A program made the translations under genes and the position numbers. This document shows, piece after piece, positions 55,526 through 62,792 of a stretch of 64,000 nucleotides of DNA. The stretch's first letter is position 1, and the number at the start of each line of letters is the position of its first letter. The notes under the pieces are model-generated. The model was not told where the DNA came from. It saw only the letters and a program-made list of their open reading frames with translations, and ran no database searches. The DNA is from DASWJZ01 sp038211615. GTDB lineage: Bacteria > Pseudomonadota > Alphaproteobacteria > Rhizobiales > Afifellaceae. The stretch lies in NCBI GenBank assembly GCA_038211615.1, contig JBBQVL010000012.1, positions 11,341 through 75,340 of the forward strand, in the 5' to 3' direction.

Positions 55526-56726
55526 CGCCGCTCTCCCTCACCCCATATCCCACCGCCTGCCGCTTCTCATCCGGCGTGAGGAAGTCCGCATCGTTGACGC
55601 GCCGCCAGAGCGACTCGCGCTCCACGCTCAGCGCGTCCACCTGGTCGGTGTCGTAGGAGAGCCTGAGCCCCTCCCCCCAGACCGGCCCGAGCCAGTCCCC
55701 GAGGACATTGGCGAAGCGTGCCGCGAGCGGCAGTACGGTCTGGCGCCAGAATCCGAGATTGGCCTCGCGGTAGTTTGCGTAGGTGTTGTCGCCCGGAATG
55801 CCGAGCAGCATCGGCGGGACGCCGAACGCCAGCGCTATCTCGCGCGCCGCGCCGTGCTTCAGCTGCATGAAGTCCATGTCGTGCGGCGAAAGGCTCATCG
55901 TCTGCCAGGAGAGCCCGCCTTCCAGCAGCAGCGGCCGCCCGGCGTTGCCCGCGCCGGAGAAATTCGCCGCGAGTTCCTCGCGCAGCCGATCGAACTGCTC
56001 CTCCGAGAGGTTCTGGCCATTCTCGCCCTTGTAGACCAGCGCGCCGGAGGGCCGCGCCGCATTGTCGAGTAGCGCCTTGTTCCAGGCGTTCGCCGAATTG
56101 TGCACGTCGAGGCTCACCTGGGCGGCTTCGAGCGGCGGGAAGCCGTAATAGTCGTCGAGCGGATGGAATTCCCGGATGTGCAGGATCGGCGCGATCCGCC
56201 CCTCGCCGTCCTGCGCGAAGCGCACCACACGCCCGTTCGCCGCGTATTCGAACGCCGCCGGCCAGCCGCTCGCGTCGGGCACCACGCTCATGCGGTCGGG
56301 GCGGAGCGCGTAGAGCTCGCGGATGGCGCCGTCGATCTCCACCGCCTCGACATAGGCGTTGCCCGAGACGAGCAGGTGGCCGTAAAGCGCCTCGAGGAAA
56401 TCCGCGGCGCCCTGGTGCGGGTTGGGCTGCTTCAGGAGCGCCAGCAGCGGATGGTCGTCGAGCTCCTTCGCGCCGTCGTGGAGCAGGAAGGGGAGCGACG
56501 CCGCAGTCTGCGCCACCAGCCGCACCGCCCGGTACACGATCGGGTTCTTCATGTAGCCGGCGCGCGCCAGCGCCGCGTAGGTGCGCGGCGTCCAGACCGG
56601 TCGCCCGGCGCTGTGGAGAGCCACGATCGCGCCGGTCCTTGAGGCTTTTGCCTCAAGCTCCGGTGCCCGCGACTGCCCTCCGTGCGCGCCGCGGCGAGCC
56701 GCGGAATCCTTCAACCAGCCGAGCAT
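55521..56726 (-). CDS. GTA portal protein (g3)
   Basis: A 401-residue HK97-type portal. It begins MLGWLKDSAARRGAHGGQSR and contains GYMKNPIVYRAVRLVAQTAA, LLKQPNPHQGAADFLEALYG, LVSGNAYVEAVEIDGAIREL and the family signature FGVPPMLLGIPGDNTYANYR. I chose the ATG at 56726 (GGAG five bases upstream); the frame to 57017 crosses leader repeats. The stop lies in the heptamer array. The portal forms the ring through which DNA enters the head. Confidence 0.94.
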   Translation of the reverse strand: MLGWLKDSAARRGAHGGQSRAPELEAKASRTGAIVALHSAGRPVWTPRTYAALARAGYMKNPIVYRAVRLVAQTAASLPFLLHDGAKELDDHPLLALLKQPNPHQGAADFLEALYGHLLVSGNAYVEAVEIDGAIRELYALRPDRMSVVPDASGWPAAFEYAANGRVVRFAQDGEGRIAPILHIREFHPLDDYYGFPPLEAAQVSLDVHNSANAWNKALLDNAARPSGALVYKGENGQNLSEEQFDRLREELAANFSGAGNAGRPLLLEGGLSWQTMSLSPHDMDFMQLKHGAAREIALAFGVPPMLLGIPGDNTYANYREANLGFWRQTVLPLAARFANVLGDWLGPVWGEGLRLSYDTDQVDALSVERESLWRRVNDADFLTPDEKRQAVGYGVRESGE

Positions 56727-57355
56727 GGAGGCTCCGTTTTCGTGAGGGAGAGTGTGGCGGAGGGGAAACGCCGCGACGCAAATCGGCTGTTCTGCCATGC
56801 GGTTGTTGCATGGCAGCATCCCGCCCGCGCCCTTGTTGCAATGCAGCGAGGCGCGTATATCGGGTGTGCCCTCATTGGGCGTTTCCTCCCTAGACTTAGG
56901 GCCGCACGGTATCCCCGTCGCGGCTCTTTTTTTGCCCGGCGGCCGCGAATCAGCCCGCGGGCGCAACCGTTGTTTCAACCCGAAAGGCAAGCTGAGCCGG
57001 CGCAGCAACGGCGGCATGTGCCCAAAACTGCGACGAAAATGTCACGTGCCCATGCTTTGAGCAGCCAATCGGCAGCGATTGCGGCGCCCGCCCTTGTCGA
57101 AGCGCAGTCGCGGACGTACCTCGGAGTCGCCCCCATAGGGGCGTTTCCTCCCTAGACTTGGGCCGCCGGCGCCTGCCGCGCGGCCCTTTTTCTTGCCCGC
57201 GCGATCCCTACGATTTTAGCGGCTTTTGCGGGCGTGCATTTCACGCCGGCTACATCTCTTGGGATGCATAAGTCCACCGCAGATGCCATCACCAATGGCA
57301 TCCCTCCCTGGACTTGGGCCGCCGGCACCCCCGCGCGGCCCTTCTTTCCTAAGAC
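56727..57355 (-). other. 629-bp stretch with three leader-like units between terminase and portal
   Basis: In minus-strand direction three units follow one another, each made of a GC hairpin (arms GGGCCGC/GCGGCCC), then AAGTCTAGGGAGG or a close variant, then an ATG. ATGs are at 57301, 57136 and 56875; hairpins span about 57315-57342, 57160-57186 and 56899-56926. On the plus strand each hairpin is followed by T's (56927-56933, 57187-57191), so they also look like terminators for that strand. Short frames follow the first two ATGs: 57301-57152 (49 codons) and 57136-56975 (53 codons). The reading frames after the ATGs at 57136 and 56875 start alike (pattern M-x-A-x-P-x-Y, then C and TRA). I do not assign a known riboswitch or sRNA family. 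Confidence 0.6.
57152..57301 (-). CDS. possible 49-residue leader peptide
   Basis: An open frame from the ATG at 57301, preceded by CAGGGAGGG, encodes MPLVMASAVDLCIPRDVAGV and a basic tail with RARKRAARQAPAAQV. It ends with TAG inside the SD-like motif of the next unit. Coding status is doubtful; it could be a leader peptide coupling the tandem units. Confidence 0.3.
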   Translation of the reverse strand: MPLVMASAVDLCIPRDVAGVKCTPAKAAKIVGIARARKRAARQAPAAQV

Positions 57356-58723
57356 TCATATCCCGCGCACCCTCGGCTTCCCCTCCCTCGTCAGCATCAG
57401 CGCCGCGAGCGCCCAGACGAGCGCGTCGAGCCGGTCCGGCGAGCGCCCGGAGGAAAGCCCGCCGAGCGCGAAGTCGCACATCTCGTCCTCGAGTTCGGGA
57501 AAAGCCCCGACATGCTTCACCCGCCCCTGCTCGTAGAGCGCCGCGATCGGCTCGGCCCTGAGATATTTCCCGCGGCTCGCCCGCACCTGCTCGACCGGCA
57601 CCGACGCGTCCGTCTGGCGGATCACCGCCTCGACCATTTCGCCGCCTTGGTTCACCTCGGCGACGATGCGGTCAGCCTCCAGCCGGTGGTAGAGGTCGAC
57701 CGCCCGCTTTGCCCAGCGCGCCGGCGAGAGCCGTTCCTCGCTCGCGTCGCTCAGCACATAGCCGAAGCCGTCAGCGCCGATCCCCGCCGCCACGATGCCG
57801 CAGGCGTCGGAGTTCGCGCCGGAGGAAGCCGGCGGGTCGATCGCCACCACAATTCTTCGAAGCGCCGGCGCCGCGCTCACGCGGCAGGCCTCGAGCGCGC
57901 CGCGCTTCCACAGCGCGTCGCTCCGCTCCTCCAGGAATTCCGCGTCGAGTTCCTGCCGCCCGAGCCGCGTGCCGGTATAGCGCGCCACCACCTGCGTCAA
58001 GAATGCCTCCGCGAGGTTCTCGGCATTGTCCACCGTCCGCGCCCGGGTGACGACCGTCCCGGCCTCGCCCATGATCCGCGCCAGGAGCGGCAGCGGCCGG
58101 GGCGTCGTCGTCACCATCTGCCGCGGCCGTGTCCCGAGCCGGAGCCCGAACTGCAGCATGTCGAACGTCGCCTCCGGGTAGCGCCACTTGGCGAGCTCGT
58201 CGCACCAGGCGGCGGAGAATTGCGGGCCGCGCAGGCTCTCCGGATCCTCCGAGGAGAACGCCATCGCGATCGCGCCGTTCGGCAGCTCCAGCGTCCGCTT
58301 CGATCCGACCCAGCGGATCTTCGCCTCGCTTCCCCAGTCGAGGCTCATCAGCCCCGATTCCCCGTGCACCATCACGTCGCGCACGTCGGCGAGCGTCTCG
58401 CCGATGAGCGCCACGCGCTCCACGGCCCCGCCCGCCTCGACACGCCGCGAAAACACCAGCCGGCGCACCCATTCGGCGCCGGCGCGCGTCTTCCCCGCGC
58501 CGCGCCCGCCGAGCATCAGCCAGGTGGCCCAGTCGCCGGCCGGCGGAAGCTGGTCAGCCCTTGCCCATGGAAGCGCCCACCCCGCCAGCAGCGCCCGCCG
58601 CTCGGCCGGCGTCAGCGTCGCCCACACCGCCTCCCACGCCTCGCGGCCCGAAGCGGCGGTCAAGCCGCCGGGCAAGCTCGGCATCGAGCCAGGCGGGGTC
58701 GTCGCGGAAATCGTATCCGGCAT
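57356..58723 (-). CDS. GTA large terminase subunit (g2)
   Basis: A 455-residue packaging motor. The ATPase domain has Walker A MLGGRGAGKTRAGAEWVRRL near residue 70, Walker B in FSAAWCDELAKWRYPEAT, and coupling motif VTTTPRP. The RNase H-like nuclease domain has the acidic residues in IVVAIDPPASSGANSDACGI, RIVAEVNQGGEMV and SPDRLDALVWALAALM. The start overlaps the g1 frame by 170 bases; a later ATG at 58684 would shorten this to 131. All motor motifs are intact. Confidence 0.94.
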   Translation of the reverse strand: MPDTISATTPPGSMPSLPGGLTAASGREAWEAVWATLTPAERRALLAGWALPWARADQLPPAGDWATWLMLGGRGAGKTRAGAEWVRRLVFSRRVEAGGAVERVALIGETLADVRDVMVHGESGLMSLDWGSEAKIRWVGSKRTLELPNGAIAMAFSSEDPESLRGPQFSAAWCDELAKWRYPEATFDMLQFGLRLGTRPRQMVTTTPRPLPLLARIMGEAGTVVTRARTVDNAENLAEAFLTQVVARYTGTRLGRQELDAEFLEERSDALWKRGALEACRVSAAPALRRIVVAIDPPASSGANSDACGIVAAGIGADGFGYVLSDASEERLSPARWAKRAVDLYHRLEADRIVAEVNQGGEMVEAVIRQTDASVPVEQVRASRGKYLRAEPIAALYEQGRVKHVGAFPELEDEMCDFALGGLSSGRSPDRLDALVWALAALMLTREGKPRVRGI

Positions 58724-59117
58724 CGTGGTTCTTGGTCTCGCGGGTTTTCCCCGTCTTCTGTCGCAACGCTCGCATTCTCGACTCCTCGGCGCGGCAGAGC
58801 TCGCTCAGCGTCCGCGCATTCGCTTCGTTCATCCCCTCCTCCGTGAGCCGCTTCTCCAGCATCCTGATGCCGATGACGATCAGCCTGTTCAGCCGCACCG
58901 CGAGCGAGTCGTTCGAGAGCCGGCGCGGACGGGGCAGGCCCTTGCGCGGCGCGATCGGAGGACGCGGGTTCCACCCCTCCGCGATGCGCCGCTCGCTCAG
59001 CCGCCGGCGCGACAGTTTGAAACGCTGCTGGATCGAGACGACCGTCTCGTCCACCCCCTCATAAGCCCGCCGCACCTCCGCCCAGTCGATCGACCCGGCC
59101 TCATCGGCACCAGCCAC
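58554..59117 (-). CDS. GTA small terminase-like protein (g1)
   Basis: A 187-residue protein at the head of the cluster. The N-terminal helix-turn-helix-like part (IDWAEVRRAYEGVDETVVSI, QQRFKLSRRRLSERRIAEGW) fits a DNA-recognising small terminase, followed by a helical region (DSLAVRLNRLIVIGIRMLEK, NARTLSELCRAEESRMRALR). The C-terminal part overlaps the g2 start. I prefer the GTG at 59117, which has GGAG six bases upstream supplied by the end of a palindromic repeat. The frame is open to 59231, but those codons are repeat-derived. Confidence 0.8.
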   Translation of the reverse strand: MAGADEAGSIDWAEVRRAYEGVDETVVSIQQRFKLSRRRLSERRIAEGWNPRPPIAPRKGLPRPRRLSNDSLAVRLNRLIVIGIRMLEKRLTEEGMNEANARTLSELCRAEESRMRALRQKTGKTRETKNHDAGYDFRDDPAWLDAELARRLDRRFGPRGVGGGVGDADAGRAAGAAGGVGASMGKG

Positions 59118-59125
59118 AACGCGCT

Positions 59126-59340
59126 CCCCTCCCCCGTCCCCCACCGAAGCCTTGGCGAAGGCGGGTTGCGGGGAGGGGCTGGGGGAGGGGTCCCGCAGCG
59201 CAACGCCATCGCCCTCCCGTCCATCACCCATGGCTCACCCCCCAGGCAGTCTTGGCCTCGACGAAGGCGATAACGGCGTCCGATCGCAGCGCGCGACCAT
59301 CCCCTCCCCCCTTGCGGGGGAGGGTCAGGGAGAGGGGAAA
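59126..59340. repeat. two GC-rich palindromic repeats upstream of g1
   Basis: The first (59126-59194) is a larger palindrome: CTCCCCTCCCCCGTCCCCCA ... GGGGAGGGGCTGGGGGAGGGG with an inner GCCTTGGCGAAGGC-type hairpin. The second (59301-59340) is the simple type CCCCTCCCCCCTTGCGGGGG, flanked by imperfect direct repeats of about 22 bp (59282-59303 and 59341-59362). Confidence 0.8.
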
Positions 59341-59344
59341 GATC

Positions 59345-59698
59345 GTAGCGCGCGGCCACCCTCGCTACTTCCTGAGCTGCGCGGCGACCTGTCGAAATCC
59401 GGAGGGTGAAAGCAGAAGGCCGGAGCGCGAAACGCAAAGGCGAAACGCAATTCCTCGACCGTGCCCAATCAATGCCAAACGAGCGCACGGTGGTCAAGGA
59501 ATTTCTTCCTATCAGCCACTTTCGATCCACAGCCCCAGACCGCACACCCGGATAACATATTGATTTCCATAACTATTCCGATTTCGCATTTCCGGCGACG
59601 CCAAGCCCACTCCCCCACATGCGCCCCACCGGAACGCGATCCCCGGGGATAAACCCGCACCAACCCCACACCTCAACCTGCGCCTCCGCACACGATCA
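59345..59698. other. gap between GTA cluster and arsR
   Basis: Divergent intergenic DNA. The GTA promoter should lie within 59118-59700, but I cannot identify it. Open frames here look like chance; the final part is AT-richer than its surroundings. Confidence 0.4.
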
Positions 59699-59772
59699 CT
59701 AAGCCAACCGGATAACTATCCTTGACCGCCCCGCGCCGCGCCCCTACACTTAGCCACATGGATAACTTATCC
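59699..59772 (+). promoter_or_regulatory. direct-repeat operator of the arsR-SRPBCC pair
   Basis: Two copies of AGCCAnnnGGATAACT followed by A/TATCC lie at about 59699-59721 and 59749-59772, 50 bases apart. The second includes the ATG of the ArsR gene, so binding there would block both transcription and translation. Autorepression is inferred. Confidence 0.7.
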
Positions 59773-60111
59773 CCCCGCCTCGACCTCGTATTCGGCGCCC
59801 TTGCCGACCCGACCAGGCGAGCGCTCCTCGCGCGTCTCGGCGAGGGCGACGCCTCGATCGGGGAGCTCGCCCGGCCCTTCGACATGGCCCTGCCCAGCCT
59901 GATGAAGCACGTCCGGGTGCTGGAGGCCGTCGGCCTCGTCGAATCGGAGAAGAACGGCCGCGTCCGCACCTGCCGGCTGAAGCCGGCCGCCATGACCGAT
60001 GCTGAAAACTGGCTGGCCGGGCAACGCGCCGCCGGCGAGGCGCGCCTCGATCGGCTCGAGGCCTATGTGAAGACGCTTGGGAAGACGTCCCGGAAGCGAA
60101 GGCCGAAATGA
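59758..60111 (+). CDS. ArsR-family transcriptional regulator
   Basis: A 117-residue winged-helix regulator: LDLVFGALADPTRRALLARL, EGDASIGELARPFDMALPSL and MKHVRVLEAVGLVESEKNGR, then RTCRLKPAAMTDAENWLAGQ. It has no metal-binding cysteine pair and belongs to the group that pairs with SRPBCC/AHSA1 proteins, as here. The ATG lies inside the operator. The SRPBCC gene follows 108 bases downstream. Confidence 0.9.
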   Translation: MDNLSPRLDLVFGALADPTRRALLARLGEGDASIGELARPFDMALPSLMKHVRVLEAVGLVESEKNGRVRTCRLKPAAMTDAENWLAGQRAAGEARLDRLEAYVKTLGKTSRKRRPK

Positions 60112-60219
60112 TCGAGTGCCGCAAACGTCCGGCCCCCTCCCCGCGGCCACGATCGCCTGAAGCCCGAACCCGTCCCTGACGCCACCATCCCCTGCCCATC
60201 CCGCTCAAAGGATATCATC

Positions 60220-60711
60220 ATGACCTCGTCCACCGACGCCGCGCTTTCGCAATGGGCGATCGATCGCGAAATCGTCCTCTCGCGCGTCATCGACGCGCGG
60301 CGCGACATCGTGTTTTCCGCCTGGGCCGACCCGCAGCATCTGCCGAACTGGTTCGGACCGGCCGGCTTCAAGATCGAGACCAGGGCGATCGACATAAAAA
60401 TCGGCGGCCTGTGGCGCTTCGAGCTGATCGCGCCGGATGGTCAGCGCTGGTCCAGCCGGATTCACTTTCGTCGCATCGAACGACCGACGCTGATCGAGTT
60501 CGATCACGGCGCGGACAGCGACGACGATCCGGCTCGGTTCCGGACCACCGTCACGTTCGACGAACAGGGCGACGGCAGGACCGTGATCACCATGCGCCTG
60601 TTGCTACCCACCAAAGCGCAGCGCGAAGCGTCCATCGGCTTCGGCGCAGTCGAATACGGCTACCAGACCCTCGAAAAACTCGCGCGCCATGCCGAGGCAT
60701 TGCGTGCCTGA
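60220..60711 (+). CDS. SRPBCC/AHSA1 domain protein
   Basis: A 163-residue START-like ligand-binding protein. It shows the usual AHSA1 pattern: LSRVIDARRDIVFSAWADPQ, HLPNWFGPAGFKIETRAIDI, IGGLWRFELIAPDGQRWSSR and the C-terminal GYQTLEKLARHAEAL. It probably binds a hydrophobic ligand and is controlled by the ArsR protein encoded upstream. The ligand is unknown. Confidence 0.9.
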   Translation: MTSSTDAALSQWAIDREIVLSRVIDARRDIVFSAWADPQHLPNWFGPAGFKIETRAIDIKIGGLWRFELIAPDGQRWSSRIHFRRIERPTLIEFDHGADSDDDPARFRTTVTFDEQGDGRTVITMRLLLPTKAQREASIGFGAVEYGYQTLEKLARHAEALRA

Positions 60712-60898
60712 TTGATCTGCTGCCGGATCGCTGCCGGCAACGGCCGGCACTTGTGACAGTCTGCATGATCTAAGATGGAATGGGGAATTACTTCCAATTG
60801 TTCATTTCGACAAACACGATTGAACGGAAGGGCTAGTGCACGCTCCGAGGTAGTCTTAGGTTAGCCGGCGAATCTGAGATTGGTGGATTAGCCGAGCG

Positions 60899-61120
60899 AT
60901 GGCTGACGACCACATTCAACGCCACGAGATCGATGGCTACTTCGACGCGATCAGCACCGTGTGCATCAAGAGGCCGGGCGAAAACCTTCTAGGTCTCCAA
61001 TGCGACACCGTTCAGGGTGTTAGGCTGCTTCTTTCGTTTGAAGGGCAATCTGCTGCGGCGCTTAAGCGCGCGATCGACAGGGCGTTTGCGAGACATCCCG
61101 AGATGCGAAGCTGGAAGTAG
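60899..61120 (+). CDS. hypothetical protein
   Basis: A 73-residue protein, MADDHIQRHEIDGYFDAIST onward, with a helical C-terminal part (SAAALKRAIDRAFARHPEMR). It starts the lower-GC island and lies 11 bases before the next gene, so the two may be an operon. No family recognised. Confidence 0.6.
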   Translation: MADDHIQRHEIDGYFDAISTVCIKRPGENLLGLQCDTVQGVRLLLSFEGQSAAALKRAIDRAFARHPEMRSWK

Positions 61121-61131
61121 GAGAGAGGCAG

Positions 61132-61422
61132 ATGGCAAAAGCGCCGAAACCGTTCACCTTCACTTTAACGCCTGCAGAAGCTGCGTTCATGACCGGCACT
61201 TCGATAACAGGCCGAGGCGGGCGACAGAGCTTGCAGCGGAAAATCCGCGACCAGCTAGATGCAAGCCCCTATCAAGTCGTCATGATGGACGATGAGTTTG
61301 GGATGCTCTGCCGGTACATCGGACAATATCGCAGCTCTACTAAGTCGACAAAGGGCGGTGGTTCGCAGGATCGCTTTCGCAACGCCTTTGCGCGCTCCTT
61401 GAAGGATCTTCTGCAGATTTAG
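61132..61422 (+). CDS. hypothetical protein
   Basis: A 96-residue basic protein, MAKAPKPFTFTLTPAEAAFM onward, with GRGGRQSLQRKIRDQLDASP and a C-terminal helix SQDRFRNAFARSLKDLLQI. GGAGAGAGG precedes the ATG. Its 3' end overlaps the convergent methyltransferase-like gene by four bases. Function unknown. Confidence 0.65.
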   Translation: MAKAPKPFTFTLTPAEAAFMTGTSITGRGGRQSLQRKIRDQLDASPYQVVMMDDEFGMLCRYIGQYRSSTKSTKGGGSQDRFRNAFARSLKDLLQI

Positions 61423-61994
61423 GCTTCAAGCCTCCTGAAAATTGTGATCCCGCGAAAACGGTGATTAGTGGACTTCCACATCCCTATCACAGCCTCCGGT
61501 GTGAAGGTGTCTTTGCGATACATTGGCAGCACTTGATCGAGCCAAACAATGTGAGTGCCCGGCGTGAGCCTTTGAAGAGCCCGCATAACGCGATTGCGCT
61601 TGACCATGCTGGTCCCGTAGCGCTCACAATCCTCGACACTGTAAGGCGGGTCGGCAAGCACCAAGTCATACTTTGCCAGAGGCACGTTCTCTAGGGTCTG
61701 CGCATCGTCTACATAGGTCGGATTGAGTTTCGGATTCACGTCCACCGTGTCGCCGGGAAACACGCTTAGATCGACCTTGCCGCTGAATAGGTGCAGCGCG
61801 CGCTTCTTCTCAGGGAAGAGCGCTTTGATACGCTTCAGATAGCCGGCAGGGTAGCCTCCGTAGTAGGCAGACTTGACGCGGTAATTGTTGCCCATGATCC
61901 AAGTGCCGACAACGCGATTATCTTCCGCGATGAAGAGGCTTTTCGGGAAGCCCGTCTTCTCGACATAGCTGTCAATTCGGTCCTGCCACAACAT
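61419..61994 (-). CDS. DPPY-motif DNA methyltransferase-like protein
   Basis: A 191-residue protein with an AdoMet-binding-like segment RALHLFSGKVDLSVFPGDTV, an acidic strand end VDVNPKL, and motif IV in YDLVLADPPYSVEDCERYG, followed by GTHIVWLDQVLPMYR. This is the order of N6-adenine methyltransferases, but the protein is short and lacks an evident target-recognition domain. The ATG at 61994 has GGGAGGG seven bases upstream. Alternatives are an RNA or small-molecule methyltransferase. Confidence 0.7.
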   Translation of the reverse strand: MLWQDRIDSYVEKTGFPKSLFIAEDNRVVGTWIMGNNYRVKSAYYGGYPAGYLKRIKALFPEKKRALHLFSGKVDLSVFPGDTVDVNPKLNPTYVDDAQTLENVPLAKYDLVLADPPYSVEDCERYGTSMVKRNRVMRALQRLTPGTHIVWLDQVLPMYRKDTFTPEAVIGMWKSTNHRFRGITIFRRLEA

Positions 61995-62029
61995 TGCAAA
62001 TCCCTCCCGAAAACGCTTCAGGAGGCACA

Positions 62030-62239
62030 TTAGCCAACTGTGACAAATGTACAACTCTTTTCTTCAGGCTTGCGCCGAATCTCCGGAAGTCTCTCAGCCA
62101 GCCGCCCTACGAGATGGTCCGCTGCCACCTTTTCTTTGTGAGCCTCAATCTCCCGCGCCGTCCTCAGGAAGAGCCTGGATAGGTCTTTGTCCCCCACCTT
62201 CTTCGGCGGGCGGAGAACCGGTCTCTGGCTTGACGTCAT
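62030..62239 (-). CDS. small hypothetical protein downstream of the PIN gene
   Basis: A 69-residue basic protein, MTSSQRPVLRPPKKVGDKDL onward, with a helical core LFLRTAREIEAHKEKVAADH. Its frame overlaps the 3' end of the PIN gene (to 62145) and is open to 62296; I use the ATG at 62239 because the conserved-looking part begins there. Likely the third gene of the operon. No function known. Confidence 0.5.
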   Translation of the reverse strand: MTSSQRPVLRPPKKVGDKDLSRLFLRTAREIEAHKEKVAADHLVGRLAERLPEIRRKPEEKSCTFVTVG

Positions 62240-62792
62240 CAAAAATGAGCTCCCTTCGAGGGGGATAATCAAAGAGTTCCGTCTGTCGAGTTTCATGCGG
62301 CAATGGGAGGTCCGCTAGCCCAATGACCTTTATGTTTTCGCGTTTCCCGATCCGGCGAATATCACCATCGTCAGAATAGATCGCGGTCGCCTGAACGACC
62401 TTCGCAGTAGCGACTATCTGACGATCGAATTTGAGCTTCGCATAAGTCGCTTGCGCGTTTCTGCGCTTCGGATCCCTGCCACCATCGATCGCATTTCGCG
62501 TCATCACCGCCAACTCAATGGCGGCCCGAGCATCGAAGGGCTCAACGCGGAATACCGAGTAGCCAGTGATTTGCTCTACCAGTTTTTGCGCTTCGGCCGG
62601 CGCAACTCTCACAAGCACTTCACTCAGCACCGGCGCCGGGATCACGATACGAACGCGGGCCTTCCCGAGTTCGTTGATGAGGTGGTTAACTCGCTCCAAC
62701 GGCCGATCAATGGCAGTGCCGTCCCCGCCGGTCGGGACTGCAACGTCCGGCCGGAGAAAAAGCATCAGTTGGGTGGCATCAATGACCACCAT
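62145..62792 (-). CDS. PIN-domain ribonuclease-like protein
   Basis: A 215-residue protein with the PIN-domain acidic residues: D5 in MVVIDATQLM, E58 in PVLSEVLVR, D123 in KFDRQIVATAKV and D141/D144 in YSDDGDIRRIG. This fits a VapC-type toxin or an RNA-processing nuclease; the C-terminal 45 residues (after LPLPHETRQT) are an added tail. Its start overlaps the upstream 252-residue gene by 14 bases, so it is translated with that partner, which could be the antitoxin or a target-recognition subunit. Confidence 0.8.
   Translation of the reverse strand: MVVIDATQLMLFLRPDVAVPTGGDGTAIDRPLERVNHLINELGKARVRIVIPAPVLSEVLVRVAPAEAQKLVEQITGYSVFRVEPFDARAAIELAVMTRNAIDGGRDPKRRNAQATYAKLKFDRQIVATAKVVQATAIYSDDGDIRRIGKRENIKVIGLADLPLPHETRQTELFDYPPRRELIFDDVKPETGSPPAEEGGGQRPIQALPEDGAGD

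Noticed and set aside
56885..57350. Rho-independent terminators on the plus strand (GC hairpins followed by T's)
   Set aside because: The shape fits, but no plus-strand gene ends here and the same motif recurs three times together with SD and ATG on the minus strand, so I describe it as leader-like units instead.
41933..59340. CRISPR or phage attachment sites formed by the palindromic repeats
   Set aside because: Copies are irregularly spaced, vary in length and lie in intergenic gaps; no integrase is linked and no matching att pair is seen.
59232..59345. C-terminal coding remnant (AVIAFVEAKTAWGVSHG) on the minus strand upstream of g1
   Set aside because: It has no start codon in frame, a stop close upstream and repeat DNA within it, so it is probably coincidental.
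60712..60898. tRNA gene as an integration site for the island
   Set aside because: I could not fold a cloverleaf with a T-loop sequence in this gap.
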